The notes: generated from the letters alone by a model not told the origin. A DNA stretch of 64,000 nt from Planococcus maritimus (GCF_001592825.1 NZ_LTZG01000032.1:186001-250000), one strand, 5' to 3'. Positions 1-8,827 are shown, counted from the first letter of the stretch. Translations and numbers: made by a program.

Positions 1-289
1 TAATCGGATGACAGCTCAAGATAGCGTTGCCGTATTCACGCTTCGGCCGAGCGCCCCCGGCTCCCCTGTCGATCAAATTCGGCCCATACGCCATTTCCAT
101 GCCAAGCCGGTTGGACAGCCATTTGGCCTGGTCCAAAAATTTGCTGCGCGAGGAAAAGTTACGGTCCACTTCTTGTAAACCGGCAATATCCGCTCTCCCC
201 TGTTCAATGGCCTGTGCTGTCAATTCAAGGTCCAGTTCGCCGTCAATTCGTTTTCCTGAGGCAATATTAAAGCTCATCACGGTCAGCAT
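1..289 (-). CDS. EEP-family phosphohydrolase, N-terminal part (cut by window edge)
   Basis: The first 96 codons of a gene that runs off the left edge. The start ATG has GGTGAGG just upstream. The opening residues (MSFNIASG) and a GLQEVD motif around residue 40 are the classic first two blocks of the endonuclease/exonuclease/phosphatase superfamily; the Asn and the Glu bind the catalytic divalent metal. Members cleave phosphodiester or phosphomonoester bonds in nucleic acids, phospholipids or phosphoinositides, so the substrate cannot be told from this fragment. No signal peptide is seen, which favours a cytoplasmic enzyme. The catalytic His/Asp blocks lie outside the window. Confidence 0.8.
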   Translation of the reverse strand, partial: MLTVMSFNIASGKRIDGELDLELTAQAIEQGRADIAGLQEVDRNFSSRSKFLDQAKWLSNRLGMEMAYGPNLIDRGAGGARPKREYGNAILSCHPI

Positions 290-352
290 CTTCCTCACCC
301 CACCATCCTCATTGTATTTAACTTCTATTCCCTTGCTTTTCCAAACGAAACG

Positions 353-377
353 AAAAAAGACCCGCTAAGGCGGGCCT
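353..377 (-). terminator. Intrinsic terminator after the MerR gene
   Basis: Read on the minus strand, a GC-rich hairpin (GGCCCGC, loop CTTA, GCGGGTC) is followed by six T. It lies 5 bases beyond the stop codon of the MerR/TipAS gene and would end the ABC exporter-merR transcript. Confidence 0.8.
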
Positions 378-381
378 GCTG

Positions 382-1143
382 TTATTCATTGTGCTGATCG
401 GTGTACGCAATAATCGCATTGCGCAAATACTGCGCTGCCCCTTCACCAGCTCTTTCATAATAAGCTGCAAAGCGCTCATCTGCCACATACATCTCCGCTA
501 GGCCGGCATGTGCTTTGGGATCGTAACTGCCCCATGTAAACCCGAGCCATTGCCGGTGCAAATCGGCTACTTCCTGACCCGCAGCCCCCGCCGGTTCGCC
601 TTCTGGTAGCGCGTGTTCCAGCTTGTCGAGGATTTCTTGCTCGAGGCGCTTGAACGCTTCATATTGTTCTTGGCCCATCCCGAGCATCTTGGCGTTGGAG
701 CGGTCGACTTCCGCGTCGCCGTATTTCTCGCGGATTTCTGTTCCGTATGCCGCTTCATTGTCCTTGATCAGCTGCCGTTTGAATCCTTCGAACTTTTCAT
801 GATCTGCCATATGGCTCTCTCCTTTTTTTGTGGAAATGGTCTTTTCCACATTAATGATCAAAAGGTCCAGGCGGCTGCGTTCTTCAAGCAATTGTTCCCG
901 CTGCCTGATCAATGCTTCCGTTTCATCAAAATCCGGGTCGTCCAGAAGCTTTGCGATCTCTTGCAGCCCAAACCCAAGCTCCCGGTAAAATAAGATGAGC
1001 TGCAGGCGATCGATTTCTGCACTTCCATATACCCGGTAGCCCGATTCGTTTTTCTGCGGTATCAGCAAGCCGATTGAATCGTAATAACGTAAAGTACGTG
1101 CGCTGACGCCGGCAAGCGAAGCCAGTTTTTGCACTGTATACAT
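382..1143 (-). CDS. MerR-family regulator with TipAS ligand-binding domain
   Basis: 253-aa transcription activator. Residues 2-70 are a MerR winged helix (MYTVQKLASLAGVSARTLRY), followed by a coiled-coil dimerisation helix and, from about residue 125, a TipAS domain that in the TipAL/Mta/SkgA family binds thiopeptides and other drugs. A longer frame exists upstream to 1206, but it would begin inside the promoter; the ATG at 1143 has an AGGAGGTGG Shine-Dalgarno and is preferred. The gene follows a drug-type ABC exporter by only a short gap, so it probably senses a toxic compound and activates export. An autoregulatory promoter with MerR geometry lies immediately upstream. Confidence 0.9.
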   Translation of the reverse strand: MYTVQKLASLAGVSARTLRYYDSIGLLIPQKNESGYRVYGSAEIDRLQLILFYRELGFGLQEIAKLLDDPDFDETEALIRQREQLLEERSRLDLLIINVEKTISTKKGESHMADHEKFEGFKRQLIKDNEAAYGTEIREKYGDAEVDRSNAKMLGMGQEQYEAFKRLEQEILDKLEHALPEGEPAGAAGQEVADLHRQWLGFTWGSYDPKAHAGLAEMYVADERFAAYYERAGEGAAQYLRNAIIAYTDQHNE

Positions 1144-1165
1144 GCCGCCACCTCCTGATGACTCC

Positions 1166-1196
1166 ATCTTAAACCTTGACGCAACGTCAAGGTCAA
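1166..1196 (-). promoter_or_regulatory. MerR-type promoter with 19-bp spacer and perfect dyad
   Basis: On the minus strand TTGACC (1191-1196) and TAAGAT (1166-1171) are separated by 19 bp, the over-long spacing typical of promoters that MerR-family activators untwist. The spacer carries a perfect dyad, CCTTGACG-CAA-CGTCAAGG (1174-1192). The site lies 23 bp upstream of the MerR start codon, just past the stop of the ABC exporter gene, so the regulator likely controls its own transcription. Confidence 0.8.
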
Positions 1197-1205
1197 GAAG
1201 AAACA

Positions 1206-2945
1206 TTAAGTTAATTGCTGCTCGGCAAATTCGCGGTATAAAGCATGTTTCCCAGTTAACTCGCGGTGACTGCCGGTGCCTGTAACACGGCCGCCTTCAA
1301 TAAAAACAATCTGATCCGCATCAACGATGGTCGACAAGCGATGGGCAATGACCAATGTTGTGCGCCCTTCCATCAAACGGCCAAGTGCTTGCCCAACGAT
1401 GCCCTCGGATTGGCTGTCGAGACTTGCGGTCGCTTCGTCCATCATCAATAATTTCGGATCACGTAAAAATGCACGAGCGATCGCAATGCGCTGTCTTTGC
1501 CCGCCGGACAATTTCACGCCGCGCTCTCCGACTTGTGTGTCTAATCCATCGGGAAACGAAGCGATGAATTCTTCAGCATACGCCATGCGGGAAACACGCC
1601 ACAATTCTTCATCCTGATAGCTATCGGCATCCGGCAAACCATACGTCAAATTGGCGCGGATCGTGCCGCCCATCATGGCACTTTCTTGTGACACATAACC
1701 GATTTGGTCGCGCCAGGAAGAAATGGCCACTTCACCGATCGGCACGTCTCCGATCGTGATCTTTCCTGCGGTCGGTTCGTAAAAGCGTTCAATTAGCCCG
1801 AAAATGGTCGTCTTGCCGCCACCGCTCGGCCCGGCAAAGGCAATCTTCTGGCCAGGATGCGCTTCGAATGACACGCCTTGCAAGACCGGTTCGCCGGTTT
1901 CGTAGGAAAAGCTGACGTCTTCAAGGCGCAGCGTTTTGCCGCTGATGTCTATTTCTTTGCCCCGCTCTTGTTCTTCAAGCGGCAATTCCAGAATGTCGAT
2001 GATGCGCTCTGTCGCGCCTCTCGCTTTTTGCAACTCCGTAAAAAAGCGCGCAAACGTAGCGAGCGGCACGACAATTTGGAAGAGATACAGCAAAAAGGCA
2101 ACTAGCGAGCCGGTCGACATCGATCCTTCCGATACTCGGATACCGCCGTAGCCGATGATCATCACGATGACGACCATAACGACCAAATACATGAGCGGGC
2201 CGATCAAGGCATAAACTTTCGCTTCTCTCATGCCAAGGCCATAAAGTTTCTGAACGCCAGACAACCCGCGCTGTTCTTCCACTTGTTCGGCAGTCGATGA
2301 TTTCATCAAGCGAATTTCCCCGAGTGTCTGTTGGACATCGCCTGTGAACACAGCGGTTTCATCTTGCAAACTGCGGGAAATCTTCGCCATTTTGCGTCCC
2401 AAAGGAATCATGATGGCGATCGTCAACGGTACGGCAAGCATCATGATCAAGGTCATTTTCCAGTCCAGCACAAGAAGAATAGCAACCGCCCCGATAATGG
2501 TAATGATGCCAGTGACGAAATTCGGGAAATGATCAGTGATCAGATTCCGGACGATGCCGGTATCGTTAACGACACGGCTCACTGTCTGGCCACTCGCATG
2601 CTGGTCGAAATAGCCAACACGTAAACGCAGCAAATGAAGCCACATGCGTTCGCGCAGACCCGCCACGATGCGCTGGCCGACCATACTCAGTAAATAAATC
2701 GATACGCCGTTAATGACAGCTTGTACGATAAACGCAGCCGCAAGCGCCGCAATCAACCCCGCGCTTAATGCTTCTACTGAAAAGCCGTCCACCAATTCTC
2801 TCGTGAGCAATGGCACAAGCAATCCGACAATTGTCGTCACCAGGCTCGTCGCCAGTCCAAAAACCAGCGCCCATTTCGGGATCTTAATCGACCTCAAAAG
2901 CGTGAAAAATGGCTTGATGCTTTGTTTTTTCTCTATAGATTCCAT
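1206..2945 (-). CDS. ABC exporter, fused permease and ATPase (BmrA-like)
   Basis: 579-aa half transporter of the type IV multidrug/lipid exporter family. Six membrane helices occupy residues 1-310; the C-terminal nucleotide-binding domain shows Walker A (GPSGGGKTT), the signature LSGGQRQR, Walker B with DEATASLD and the AHRLST switch histidine. It should work as a homodimer in the plasma membrane, expelling drugs or lipids with ATP. Closest well-known relative by organisation is Bacillus subtilis BmrA (YvcC). It directly precedes a TipAS-type MerR regulator, which supports a drug-responsive role. The substrate is not predictable. Confidence 0.9.
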   Translation of the reverse strand: MESIEKKQSIKPFFTLLRSIKIPKWALVFGLATSLVTTIVGLLVPLLTRELVDGFSVEALSAGLIAALAAAFIVQAVINGVSIYLLSMVGQRIVAGLRERMWLHLLRLRVGYFDQHASGQTVSRVVNDTGIVRNLITDHFPNFVTGIITIIGAVAILLVLDWKMTLIMMLAVPLTIAIMIPLGRKMAKISRSLQDETAVFTGDVQQTLGEIRLMKSSTAEQVEEQRGLSGVQKLYGLGMREAKVYALIGPLMYLVVMVVIVMIIGYGGIRVSEGSMSTGSLVAFLLYLFQIVVPLATFARFFTELQKARGATERIIDILELPLEEQERGKEIDISGKTLRLEDVSFSYETGEPVLQGVSFEAHPGQKIAFAGPSGGGKTTIFGLIERFYEPTAGKITIGDVPIGEVAISSWRDQIGYVSQESAMMGGTIRANLTYGLPDADSYQDEELWRVSRMAYAEEFIASFPDGLDTQVGERGVKLSGGQRQRIAIARAFLRDPKLLMMDEATASLDSQSEGIVGQALGRLMEGRTTLVIAHRLSTIVDADQIVFIEGGRVTGTGSHRELTGKHALYREFAEQQLT

Positions 2946-2978
2946 CTCTACATCCCCTATCTATCCGTTTGCAACTGT

Positions 2979-4193
2979 TTATGCGGCGGTAATTTTCCGG
3001 TCTTTTGGCAATGCCAAACCGACCAAACCAAGAACCGGCAAGATCGAAATAATGACCATCGTTTCATAAACGCCAATCGAATCCATCAACACACCTATTG
3101 CGACTGCACCAATCGCCCCCATGCCGAACGCCAAACCGACTGTCAGCCCAGACATTGTGCCAATCCTGCTTGGCACAAGCTCTTGGGCGTAGACGACCAT
3201 GACGGAAAAACTCAACATGAGGAAAAAGCCAAGCACGGCAAGAATGACGGCGACTACCGGCAACGCTACATATGGCAGCACAAGTGCCAGTGGAATCGGC
3301 ACGATCAGCGATAGCACAATGACGCGCTTGCGGCCGATGCGGTCTGCGAGCGGGCCGCCGAAAAAGGTCCCGAATGCCCCGATTCCAAGGAACAAGAAAA
3401 TGAACATTTGTCCTTGTTGGATCGTCACGCCATAGTTCTCCATCAAATGGAATATATAAAAACTCGTTATCGTCGTTATGTAGAAAGTACGCGCGAATAT
3501 GATTAACAACAGCAAGGCCAACGCCGTGCCGACTTGTTTTTTTGTCAAAGGCGGAAGTGAAGACAGCACCGCTTTTTTCACTTTCGCGAGCTTATCACGC
3601 TCTAACTGCTCTTTGTACCAAGCCGAAATTTTGGATAATACAAAAATGCCGAGTGCTGCGACAAACAAAAACAGCGCTGCGCCCCGTTGCCCGAGCGGCA
3701 CCAGGATGAACGCACTGATTAATGGCGCCAGCGCTTGACCAGAGTTGCCGCCAACTTGGTAAATCGATTGCGACAGGCCGCGCCTTGAGCCAGCTGCCAT
3801 ATACGATACGCGCGAGCCTTCCGGATGAAAGACCGCAGAACCAAAACCAAGGAAAATGACCGACAACAAAATAAGCCAGTATTCCGGCGCAAATGCCAAG
3901 CCGGCAATGCCGATAAACGAGAACACCATACCGAGCGGCAAGGCGTAAGGCATCGGTTTTTTATCGCTCGCAAATCCGATGACTGGCTGCAAGACAGATG
4001 CCACCATATTGAGCGCAAAAGCGATCAGCCCGAGCTGCGTGAAGCTGAGTCCCAAATCCTTCTCCAAAATCGGGAACATCGCCGGAATCACTGCCTGCAA
4101 GGAATCATTCAGTAAATGGACACCGCCGATCGCAAACATCACCGGATACACCGGATTGCCCGCGAGCGAAGATGAGGAAATTGCTTTTGCCAT
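2979..4193 (-). CDS. MFS exporter, fosmidomycin-resistance (Fsr) type
   Basis: 404-aa major facilitator with about 12 hydrophobic segments. The N-terminal HLLNDSLQAVIPAMFP stretch and the GFGSAVFHPEGSR block are hallmarks of the Fsr subgroup; the DRIGRKR cytoplasmic loop is the usual MFS motif A. Fsr proteins export fosmidomycin and probably other small organic acids by proton antiport. The start has GGAGGCGG ten bases upstream. It is transcribed in the same direction as the ABC exporter 34 bases downstream and may share its transcript, forming a small efflux cluster. Confidence 0.88.
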   Translation of the reverse strand: MAKAISSSSLAGNPVYPVMFAIGGVHLLNDSLQAVIPAMFPILEKDLGLSFTQLGLIAFALNMVASVLQPVIGFASDKKPMPYALPLGMVFSFIGIAGLAFAPEYWLILLSVIFLGFGSAVFHPEGSRVSYMAAGSRRGLSQSIYQVGGNSGQALAPLISAFILVPLGQRGAALFLFVAALGIFVLSKISAWYKEQLERDKLAKVKKAVLSSLPPLTKKQVGTALALLLLIIFARTFYITTITSFYIFHLMENYGVTIQQGQMFIFLFLGIGAFGTFFGGPLADRIGRKRVIVLSLIVPIPLALVLPYVALPVVAVILAVLGFFLMLSFSVMVVYAQELVPSRIGTMSGLTVGLAFGMGAIGAVAIGVLMDSIGVYETMVIISILPVLGLVGLALPKDRKITAA

Positions 4194-4265
4194 AGTGCCG
4201 CCTCCAAATTAAGTAATTGCGTTTTTTCCATTATAACCCACTTTTCGTGTGCAAGAGCCTGCACA

Positions 4266-4311
4266 AAGAGCGCAGTTGCACATTCGTTGTTGAATGCCCA
4301 TCTGCGCTCTT
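4266..4311. terminator. Inverted repeat / terminator-like hairpin between rlmI-like and fsr-like genes
   Basis: Two perfect 10-bp arms (AAGAGCGCAG and CTGCGCTCTT) enclose a 26-nt loop. On the plus strand it is followed by GTTTTTT, on the minus strand only by TTTGTGC. Both neighbours are on the minus strand, so the weak T run faces the transcript that ends here; termination of the methyltransferase mRNA is plausible but not certain. Confidence 0.5.
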
Positions 4312-4333
4312 GTTTTTTGCCTACGAGCCCACT

Positions 4334-5524
4334 CTACAGCAAGCGGAGGAATAACACTTTCAAGTAATCGCCTTCCGGGAATCTCCGGTCGACATGGAAA
4401 TCTGCCGGCAGGCTGTAGGTCTCCATCACTTTGTATTTCTGGTCTCTATCTTTGAATGCTTTATCGATCATTTGAGTGAATCTCTTCATATTAAATGAAG
4501 CGCTATTGGTCGAGGCGACAATCAAGCCACCCGGCGCCGTAATATCAATCGACTCTTTCATGAGATTGGTGTAATCTTTCGCCGCACTGAAGACGTGCTT
4601 TTTCGAACGCGCAAAGCTTGGGGGATCTAAGACGACCACATCAAAACTTAAGTTTTTGCGCTTGGCGTATTTGAAATAATTGAAAACGTCCATGACCAAA
4701 ATGTCTTGTTCGTCAAAATCGATGCCGTTGATGCTGAACTGTTCGATCGTTTTTGCCGAACTGCGCTTCGCAAGGTCCACGCTTGTTGTCTTGTCTGCAC
4801 CGCCAAGCGCCGCTGCGACAGAAAACGCACCTGTGTAAGAGAAAGTATTCAAGACGCTCTTGCCGTCCGCATATTTCGTGCGGATCGCTTGGCGCACATC
4901 GCGCTGGTCAAGGAAAATGCCGGTCATTGCGCCATCATTCAAATAAACCGCGTAATTCACTCCGTTTTCCTGAACAATCAACGGGAATTCCCCGCGCTCG
5001 CCCGATACGAAATCATCGTCTTCGATATATTGACCTTTCGTGTCGAAGCGTTTCTTTTCATAAATGCCGATGCATTCTACTACGTTTTCCAAAGCGGCTA
5101 CGACGTCTTCGCGGAACGAATAGACCCCTTCGCTATACCAGGACAGCAAGTAGAAGCCGGCGTAATAATCGATCGTCAATCCACCAAAACCGTCCCCTTC
5201 GCCGTTGAATACACGGAAGGCCGTCGTCTCTGGGTTGTTGAAGAATTTCTCGCGGCGGCTGAAGGCGAGTTCTAGCTTGCGTTCGATAAAGGCTTGGCCG
5301 ACTGCTTCGTCCTGGTTTCTCGTCAAGACCCAACCGGCGCCTTTGTTTTGCTCGCCGTAATAGCCTGTACCGAGGTATTCCCTGTCTTTGTCAACGAGGC
5401 GCAGCAAGCTGCCTTCGGGTGCGTCGATGTCGTTCATCAAGCCGTCTTTAGTAATGAGCGGCGACCCTTTCGCCAATTCATTTCTTAATGTGTCTTTCAC
5501 TGTTACGGTCAATTCGTTTCTCAC
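4334..5524 (-). CDS. Class I SAM-dependent rRNA methyltransferase, RlmI/YwbD family
   Basis: 396 aa, the same length as the RlmI/YwbD family. An N-terminal PUA-like RNA-binding region is followed by a Rossmann methyltransferase with the SAM-binding VLNTFSYTGAFS block (about residue 222) and a VVLDPPSFARSK catalytic block (about 300). E. coli RlmI makes m5C1962 in 23S rRNA; whether this orthologue modifies the same base is not known. Start is GTG with GATGAGGA upstream. It stands alone between the efflux cluster and a large repeat block. Confidence 0.88.
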   Translation of the reverse strand: MRNELTVTVKDTLRNELAKGSPLITKDGLMNDIDAPEGSLLRLVDKDREYLGTGYYGEQNKGAGWVLTRNQDEAVGQAFIERKLELAFSRREKFFNNPETTAFRVFNGEGDGFGGLTIDYYAGFYLLSWYSEGVYSFREDVVAALENVVECIGIYEKKRFDTKGQYIEDDDFVSGERGEFPLIVQENGVNYAVYLNDGAMTGIFLDQRDVRQAIRTKYADGKSVLNTFSYTGAFSVAAALGGADKTTSVDLAKRSSAKTIEQFSINGIDFDEQDILVMDVFNYFKYAKRKNLSFDVVVLDPPSFARSKKHVFSAAKDYTNLMKESIDITAPGGLIVASTNSASFNMKRFTQMIDKAFKDRDQKYKVMETYSLPADFHVDRRFPEGDYLKVLFLRLL

Positions 5525-5681
5525 AATTCCTCATCCTATCTATGCCGTTGCGTTTTGCATTATAATCAGTGTAAAGGAAATCTGTCGCCCTGCCCACTTT
5601 CAAATGTCCTTTTCGGTGAAATGGGCATGGAAACGAGAAGGCTTGTGAAAACGCAATGGCTATTCTTTTCCGACTCACTTC

Positions 5682-6800
5682 GGAATCGCTTTCTGGAAAA
5701 TGCTTGGAAAAGATAGCGGGAGTTTCGGTGTTGAATTGTTTTGCTTTTGTTTTTACTTCGCCTGAGTAGTCGCCGTCGGGCTTTGGGTTGGCCTCTTGCC
5801 GGCTAGCGGGGGAATCGCTTTCTGGGACGTGCTTGGAGAAGATAGCGGGAGTTTGGGTGTTGAATTGTTTTTGCTTTTGTTTTTACTTCGCCTGAGTAGT
5901 CGCCGCCGGGCTTTGGGTTGGCCTCTTGCCGTAAGCCAGAAAGAACGCCTGTCTTATGGCATCGGCTCACCCCTTTACGCTTGGCGGCTGAGAGATTTCA
6001 TTGAGTGAAGCGTGTTTAGATAGTTCTGCTTCCGTACCCAGTTGCCGGCTTGTGGGGGAATCGCTTCCTGGGACGTGCTTGGAGAAGATAGCGGGAGTTT
6101 GGGTGTTGAATTGTTTTTGCTTTTGTTTTTATTTCGCCTGAGTAGTCGCCGTCGGGCTTTGGGTTGGCCTCTTGCCGTAAGCCAGAAAGAACGCCTGTCT
6201 TACGGCATCGGCTCACCCCCTTTACGCTCGGCGGCTGAGGGATTTCGTTGAGTGAAGCGTGTTTAGGCAGTTCTGCTTCCGTACCCAGTTGCCGGCTTGT
6301 GGGGGAATCGCTTCCTGGGACAAGTTTGAAGCAGCTCGTGAGTGTTTGCGTGACCACCTATTTCGCTATTCGATTCGGGTTTCATTTTTGGTATTCGCCG
6401 CCGGGCTTTGGGTTGGCCTCTCGCAGTAAGCCAAGAAGGACACTTGTCTTACCGCTTCGGCTCACCCCTTTACGCTCGGCGGCTGAGTGATTTCATTGAG
6501 TGAAGCATGTTTAGGCAGTTCAGCTTCCGTACCCAGTTGCCGGCTTGTGGGGGAATCGCTTCCCGAGAGAATTGTTGGTGAATCGCGAAGTTTGCTTGTG
6601 GATTTGTTTCGGTTGCTGGATTGGGCTTCTGCTTGAGAATCGCCGGCCGGCTTTGGGTTGGCCTCTTGCCATAAGACAGGAAGAACACCTGTCTTACGGC
6701 GTCGGCTCACCCTTGGCGCTCGCCGGCTGAGTGATTTTGTTGATCACTGTGTGTTTAAGTAGATCTACTTTTTTACCCAGTTGCCGGCTATTGGGGAAAT
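5682..6800. repeat. Imperfect tandem repeat, about 247-bp unit, roughly five copies
   Basis: The block GGAATCGCTT recurs at 5682, 5811, 6057, 6304 and 6552 and, with one inserted A, near 6795; spacings are 129, 246, 247, 248 and about 243 bp. Units share a GGGCTTTGGGTTGGCCTC segment, a TAAG-CAG/CTG-CTTA hairpin and a GTACCCAGTTGCCGGCT segment, but have diverged, with the centre of units 4 and 5 replaced. In the last full unit the hairpin arms (6672-6680 and 6688-6696) are a perfect 9 bp around a 7-nt loop. Reading frames inside it are by-products of the repeat; no ribosome sites or protein families support them. Function unknown. Confidence 0.85.
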
Positions 6801-7233
6801 CGCTTCCCGGGATGCAGCGTCTGACACGTTGGTGCTTCAGCAAAAAACTTTGGTGGTGGGTCAGAACTAACTAGCCTCTCTAGACCAAAGATAACTTGAG
6901 CTACAAAACATGAAGCATTTCTTCATTTTCTATCGAGTGGACAGAAGAAGTTTTCTTCCCCTTTAAAACTAGAGACGGAGTGGAAGAGGGCTGACGCCTG
7001 TGGGACCGCGCGGGCTGGCGAGACAAACGTGGCGCGCTCTTTGCGGCACGTTGGCTCAACACCCGCCCAATTCTCGGGCAGCTGAAAGCGCGACGTTCTG
7101 TCGCATCAGCTGCATGACTTGCATTCTGCGAGCCCCAAGCAGCCTCCCGCAACGCAGTCGACAAGCGGAAGCTTTTCCAGTCACTTCTTTTCATTCCAAG
7201 TCTTCTAATTTCTAGTTTCAATGATTTTCTCAA
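6801..7233. other. Gene-free stretch beyond the tandem repeat
   Basis: About 430 bp with no convincing gene. Roughly 6965-7190 is markedly GC-rich and contains short inverted segments. A 124-codon frame on the minus strand (6901-7275) crosses the terminator of the next gene, has no Shine-Dalgarno and is rich in Arg, Ser and Ala, so it is not accepted as coding. It could be a further intergenic repeat element, but no second copy is present in this window. Confidence 0.5.
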
Positions 7234-7267
7234 CAAAAAAGCGCTCCGCAACCATGCGGAACGCTTT
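7234..7267 (-). terminator. Intrinsic terminator after the SpoIIAA-like pair
   Basis: On the minus strand AAAGCGTTCCGCA and TGCGGAGCGCTTT form a long stem followed by a T run. It sits 11 bases beyond the second SpoIIAA-like gene and would end their common transcript. Confidence 0.85.
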
Positions 7268-7278
7268 GTGTCCATAAC

Positions 7279-7635
7279 TTATTCTTGCACCCATCCCCAG
7301 GCATCGTTCATTTCGTCGAGACTGAAATGGCGTGTTTCCAGGCCATCTGCGAACCCTTTCCAGCCGCTCGTGGCCTGTGTCCAGTCTTTTTCGCTGATGA
7401 TCGCGAACTTGCGCGCTTGGCTCCAGCTATTGCGGTCGATGTCCGCACTGTCTGCTGCATCGAACAATGTGGAATCTTCCACTTTGTAGATGATTGCGTA
7501 TATATTGAAATGGCCTTTTTCGTTCACTTTCTCACGGATGACGTGATCCAACTTCTCAAAATCGGCTTTGCTGGCACGTCCTTCTACTTCAATTGCGATT
7601 GTTTCGATATCTTTACTCGGCACAATGGACAGCAT
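7279..7635 (-). CDS. SpoIIAA-like (STAS/CRAL-related fold) protein, second copy
   Basis: 118-aa soluble protein of the SpoIIAA-like family (Pfam PF11964 type). It begins MLSIVPSKDIETIAIEVEGR, a beta strand-rich opening shared with the adjacent gene, and continues with alternating helices and a conserved Trp-containing segment (KFAIISEKDW). These proteins have an anti-anti-sigma-factor-like fold but no proven phosphorylatable Ser here. It lies 6 bases downstream of its paralogue and must be co-transcribed. The biochemical role is unknown. Confidence 0.8.
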   Translation of the reverse strand: MLSIVPSKDIETIAIEVEGRASKADFEKLDHVIREKVNEKGHFNIYAIIYKVEDSTLFDAADSADIDRNSWSQARKFAIISEKDWTQATSGWKGFADGLETRHFSLDEMNDAWGWVQE

Positions 7636-7641
7636 GTCCCT

Positions 7642-8001
7642 TCACCTCTCCTTAATCCAATCCCAGGCCTGCTCCATCTGGTCGATCGGGAAATATTCTG
7701 CTTGAACGCCTGGAAGTTTGTCGAGAGCACCAGATGCTTTGTCGAGCCAATTTTGTTCACTGATAATGGCCAGTTTATTATACTGGGTCCAGCGCTTGGC
7801 ATCGATGGCCAGTTCCTCGAATATCGCGCCTGCTGTTGGGACGTCGATATCGCCGATAACGGCATAGACATTGAATTTTTCATCGTTGCGGAATTTCTCG
7901 AATACGACATTATCGAATTTTTTCAAATCGTCTTTGGTCACTTTGCCTTCGACTTCGATAGCAAAAGTTTGTTCGTCCTTACTGGTAACGAATGATAACA
8001 T
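7642..8001 (-). CDS. SpoIIAA-like (STAS/CRAL-related fold) protein, first copy
   Basis: 119-aa paralogue of the next gene, with the same layout: MLSFVTSKDEQTFAIEVEGK, a central NVYAVIGDIDVP strand and KLAIISEQNWLDKASG. AGGAGGAGCC lies ten bases before the ATG. The two copies are clearly alike over their full length, indicating tandem duplication and later divergence. No transmembrane segment or signal peptide. Family members are common in environmental bacteria; a role in stress or lipid/ligand binding has been suggested from the fold only. Confidence 0.8.
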   Translation of the reverse strand: MLSFVTSKDEQTFAIEVEGKVTKDDLKKFDNVVFEKFRNDEKFNVYAVIGDIDVPTAGAIFEELAIDAKRWTQYNKLAIISEQNWLDKASGALDKLPGVQAEYFPIDQMEQAWDWIKER

Positions 8002-8104
8002 GGCGGCTCCTCCTTAAAGTTTCCTGATAGAGCTGTTATTCCCTTTAGGGAGGGCCTCAAACTGCCATTCGCAAATCCGCGTTTCAGATATATTGCATTC
8101 TGCA

Positions 8105-8133
8105 TTTTACTGATGTGTAAATTAGTGTATAAT
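8105..8133 (+). promoter_or_regulatory. Probable sigma-A promoter of the GntR gene
   Basis: A perfect TATAAT (8128-8133) lies 31 bp before the GntR start codon. The spaced upstream hexamer TTTTAC (8105-8110, 17 bp away) is weak. The -10 region is flanked by GTGTAAATTAGTGTAT, a short direct/inverted motif that could be an operator for the GntR protein itself; that part is inference. Confidence 0.55.
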
Positions 8134-8164
8134 GGAGTCAGATAATTTCGAAAGGAGATTTACT

Positions 8165-8827
8165 ATGCCGATTCCTGTAGATCATACAAGGCCGGTACGC
8201 GTTTCCGCTAAAGAAAGCGCCCACTTGCAACTGCAGCAATGGATCATCGATGGCACGTTGCAGCCTGGTGAAAAACTGGTCGACACCGAACTCGCCGAAG
8301 CACTCAATCTGAGCCGCACGCCGATTCGCGAAGCCCTGCAGCTTTTAGAAGTACAAGGATTCATTGAAATGTTTCCTGGCAAAGCGACACGCGTGACGGA
8401 TATCCATATCGAAGACATCAAACACCTCTTGCCTCCTCTAGCTGTGCTGCAAGCACTTGCCGGTGAACTGGCCATCCCGAACTTGACTCCTGAAATTTTC
8501 GGGCTTTTGGAAGAAACCAACCGGAAGTTTGCGCGCGCAATCCGCAGCAGCGATTCCTTCTCTGCCTTAAAGATCGATGAAGAGTTTCATCAAATCATCG
8601 TCGATGCGGCCGGAAATCCATATATTGATTCCATTCTCGGCCAGCTTCAATCACACGTCCGCAGACAGTTTTTCCATCACTCCCTTGTCCTGACGATGCG
8701 TTCTCACGATGAGCATATTGAAATCATCGAAACACTCAAAGCAGGAGATAGCGACAAGATCTCACATTTAATGAAATCCAACTGGGTCCGCACCATCGAA
8801 GAATTGACCGCCTCCAAAGGTATTTAA
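8165..8827 (+). CDS. GntR-family regulator, FCD (FadR/VanR-like) subfamily
   Basis: 220 aa. Residues 15-75 form a winged helix of GntR type (a LSRTPIREALQLLEVQG recognition region), and residues 85-210 an all-helical FCD domain with spaced His/Asp residues that usually bind a metal and a carboxylate effector. An in-frame ATG at 8132 overlaps the -10 box, so the ATG at 8165, preceded by AAAGGAGAT, is used. It is a single-gene unit convergent with brnQ; its targets are not evident, though autoregulation is likely. Confidence 0.85.
   Translation: MPIPVDHTRPVRVSAKESAHLQLQQWIIDGTLQPGEKLVDTELAEALNLSRTPIREALQLLEVQGFIEMFPGKATRVTDIHIEDIKHLLPPLAVLQALAGELAIPNLTPEIFGLLEETNRKFARAIRSSDSFSALKIDEEFHQIIVDAAGNPYIDSILGQLQSHVRRQFFHHSLVLTMRSHDEHIEIIETLKAGDSDKISHLMKSNWVRTIEELTASKGI

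Noticed and set aside
6016-6710. Several 60-113 codon frames inside the tandem repeat region
   Set aside because: They follow the repeat period, occur on both strands, lack ribosome sites and do not resemble proteins of known families.
5682-6800. CRISPR array
   Set aside because: The repeat units are about 247 bp without unique 30-40 bp spacers, and no cas genes are near.
6901-7275. 124-codon minus-strand frame
   Set aside because: It includes the terminator of the SpoIIAA-like pair, has no ribosome site and shows composition of translated GC-rich intergenic DNA.
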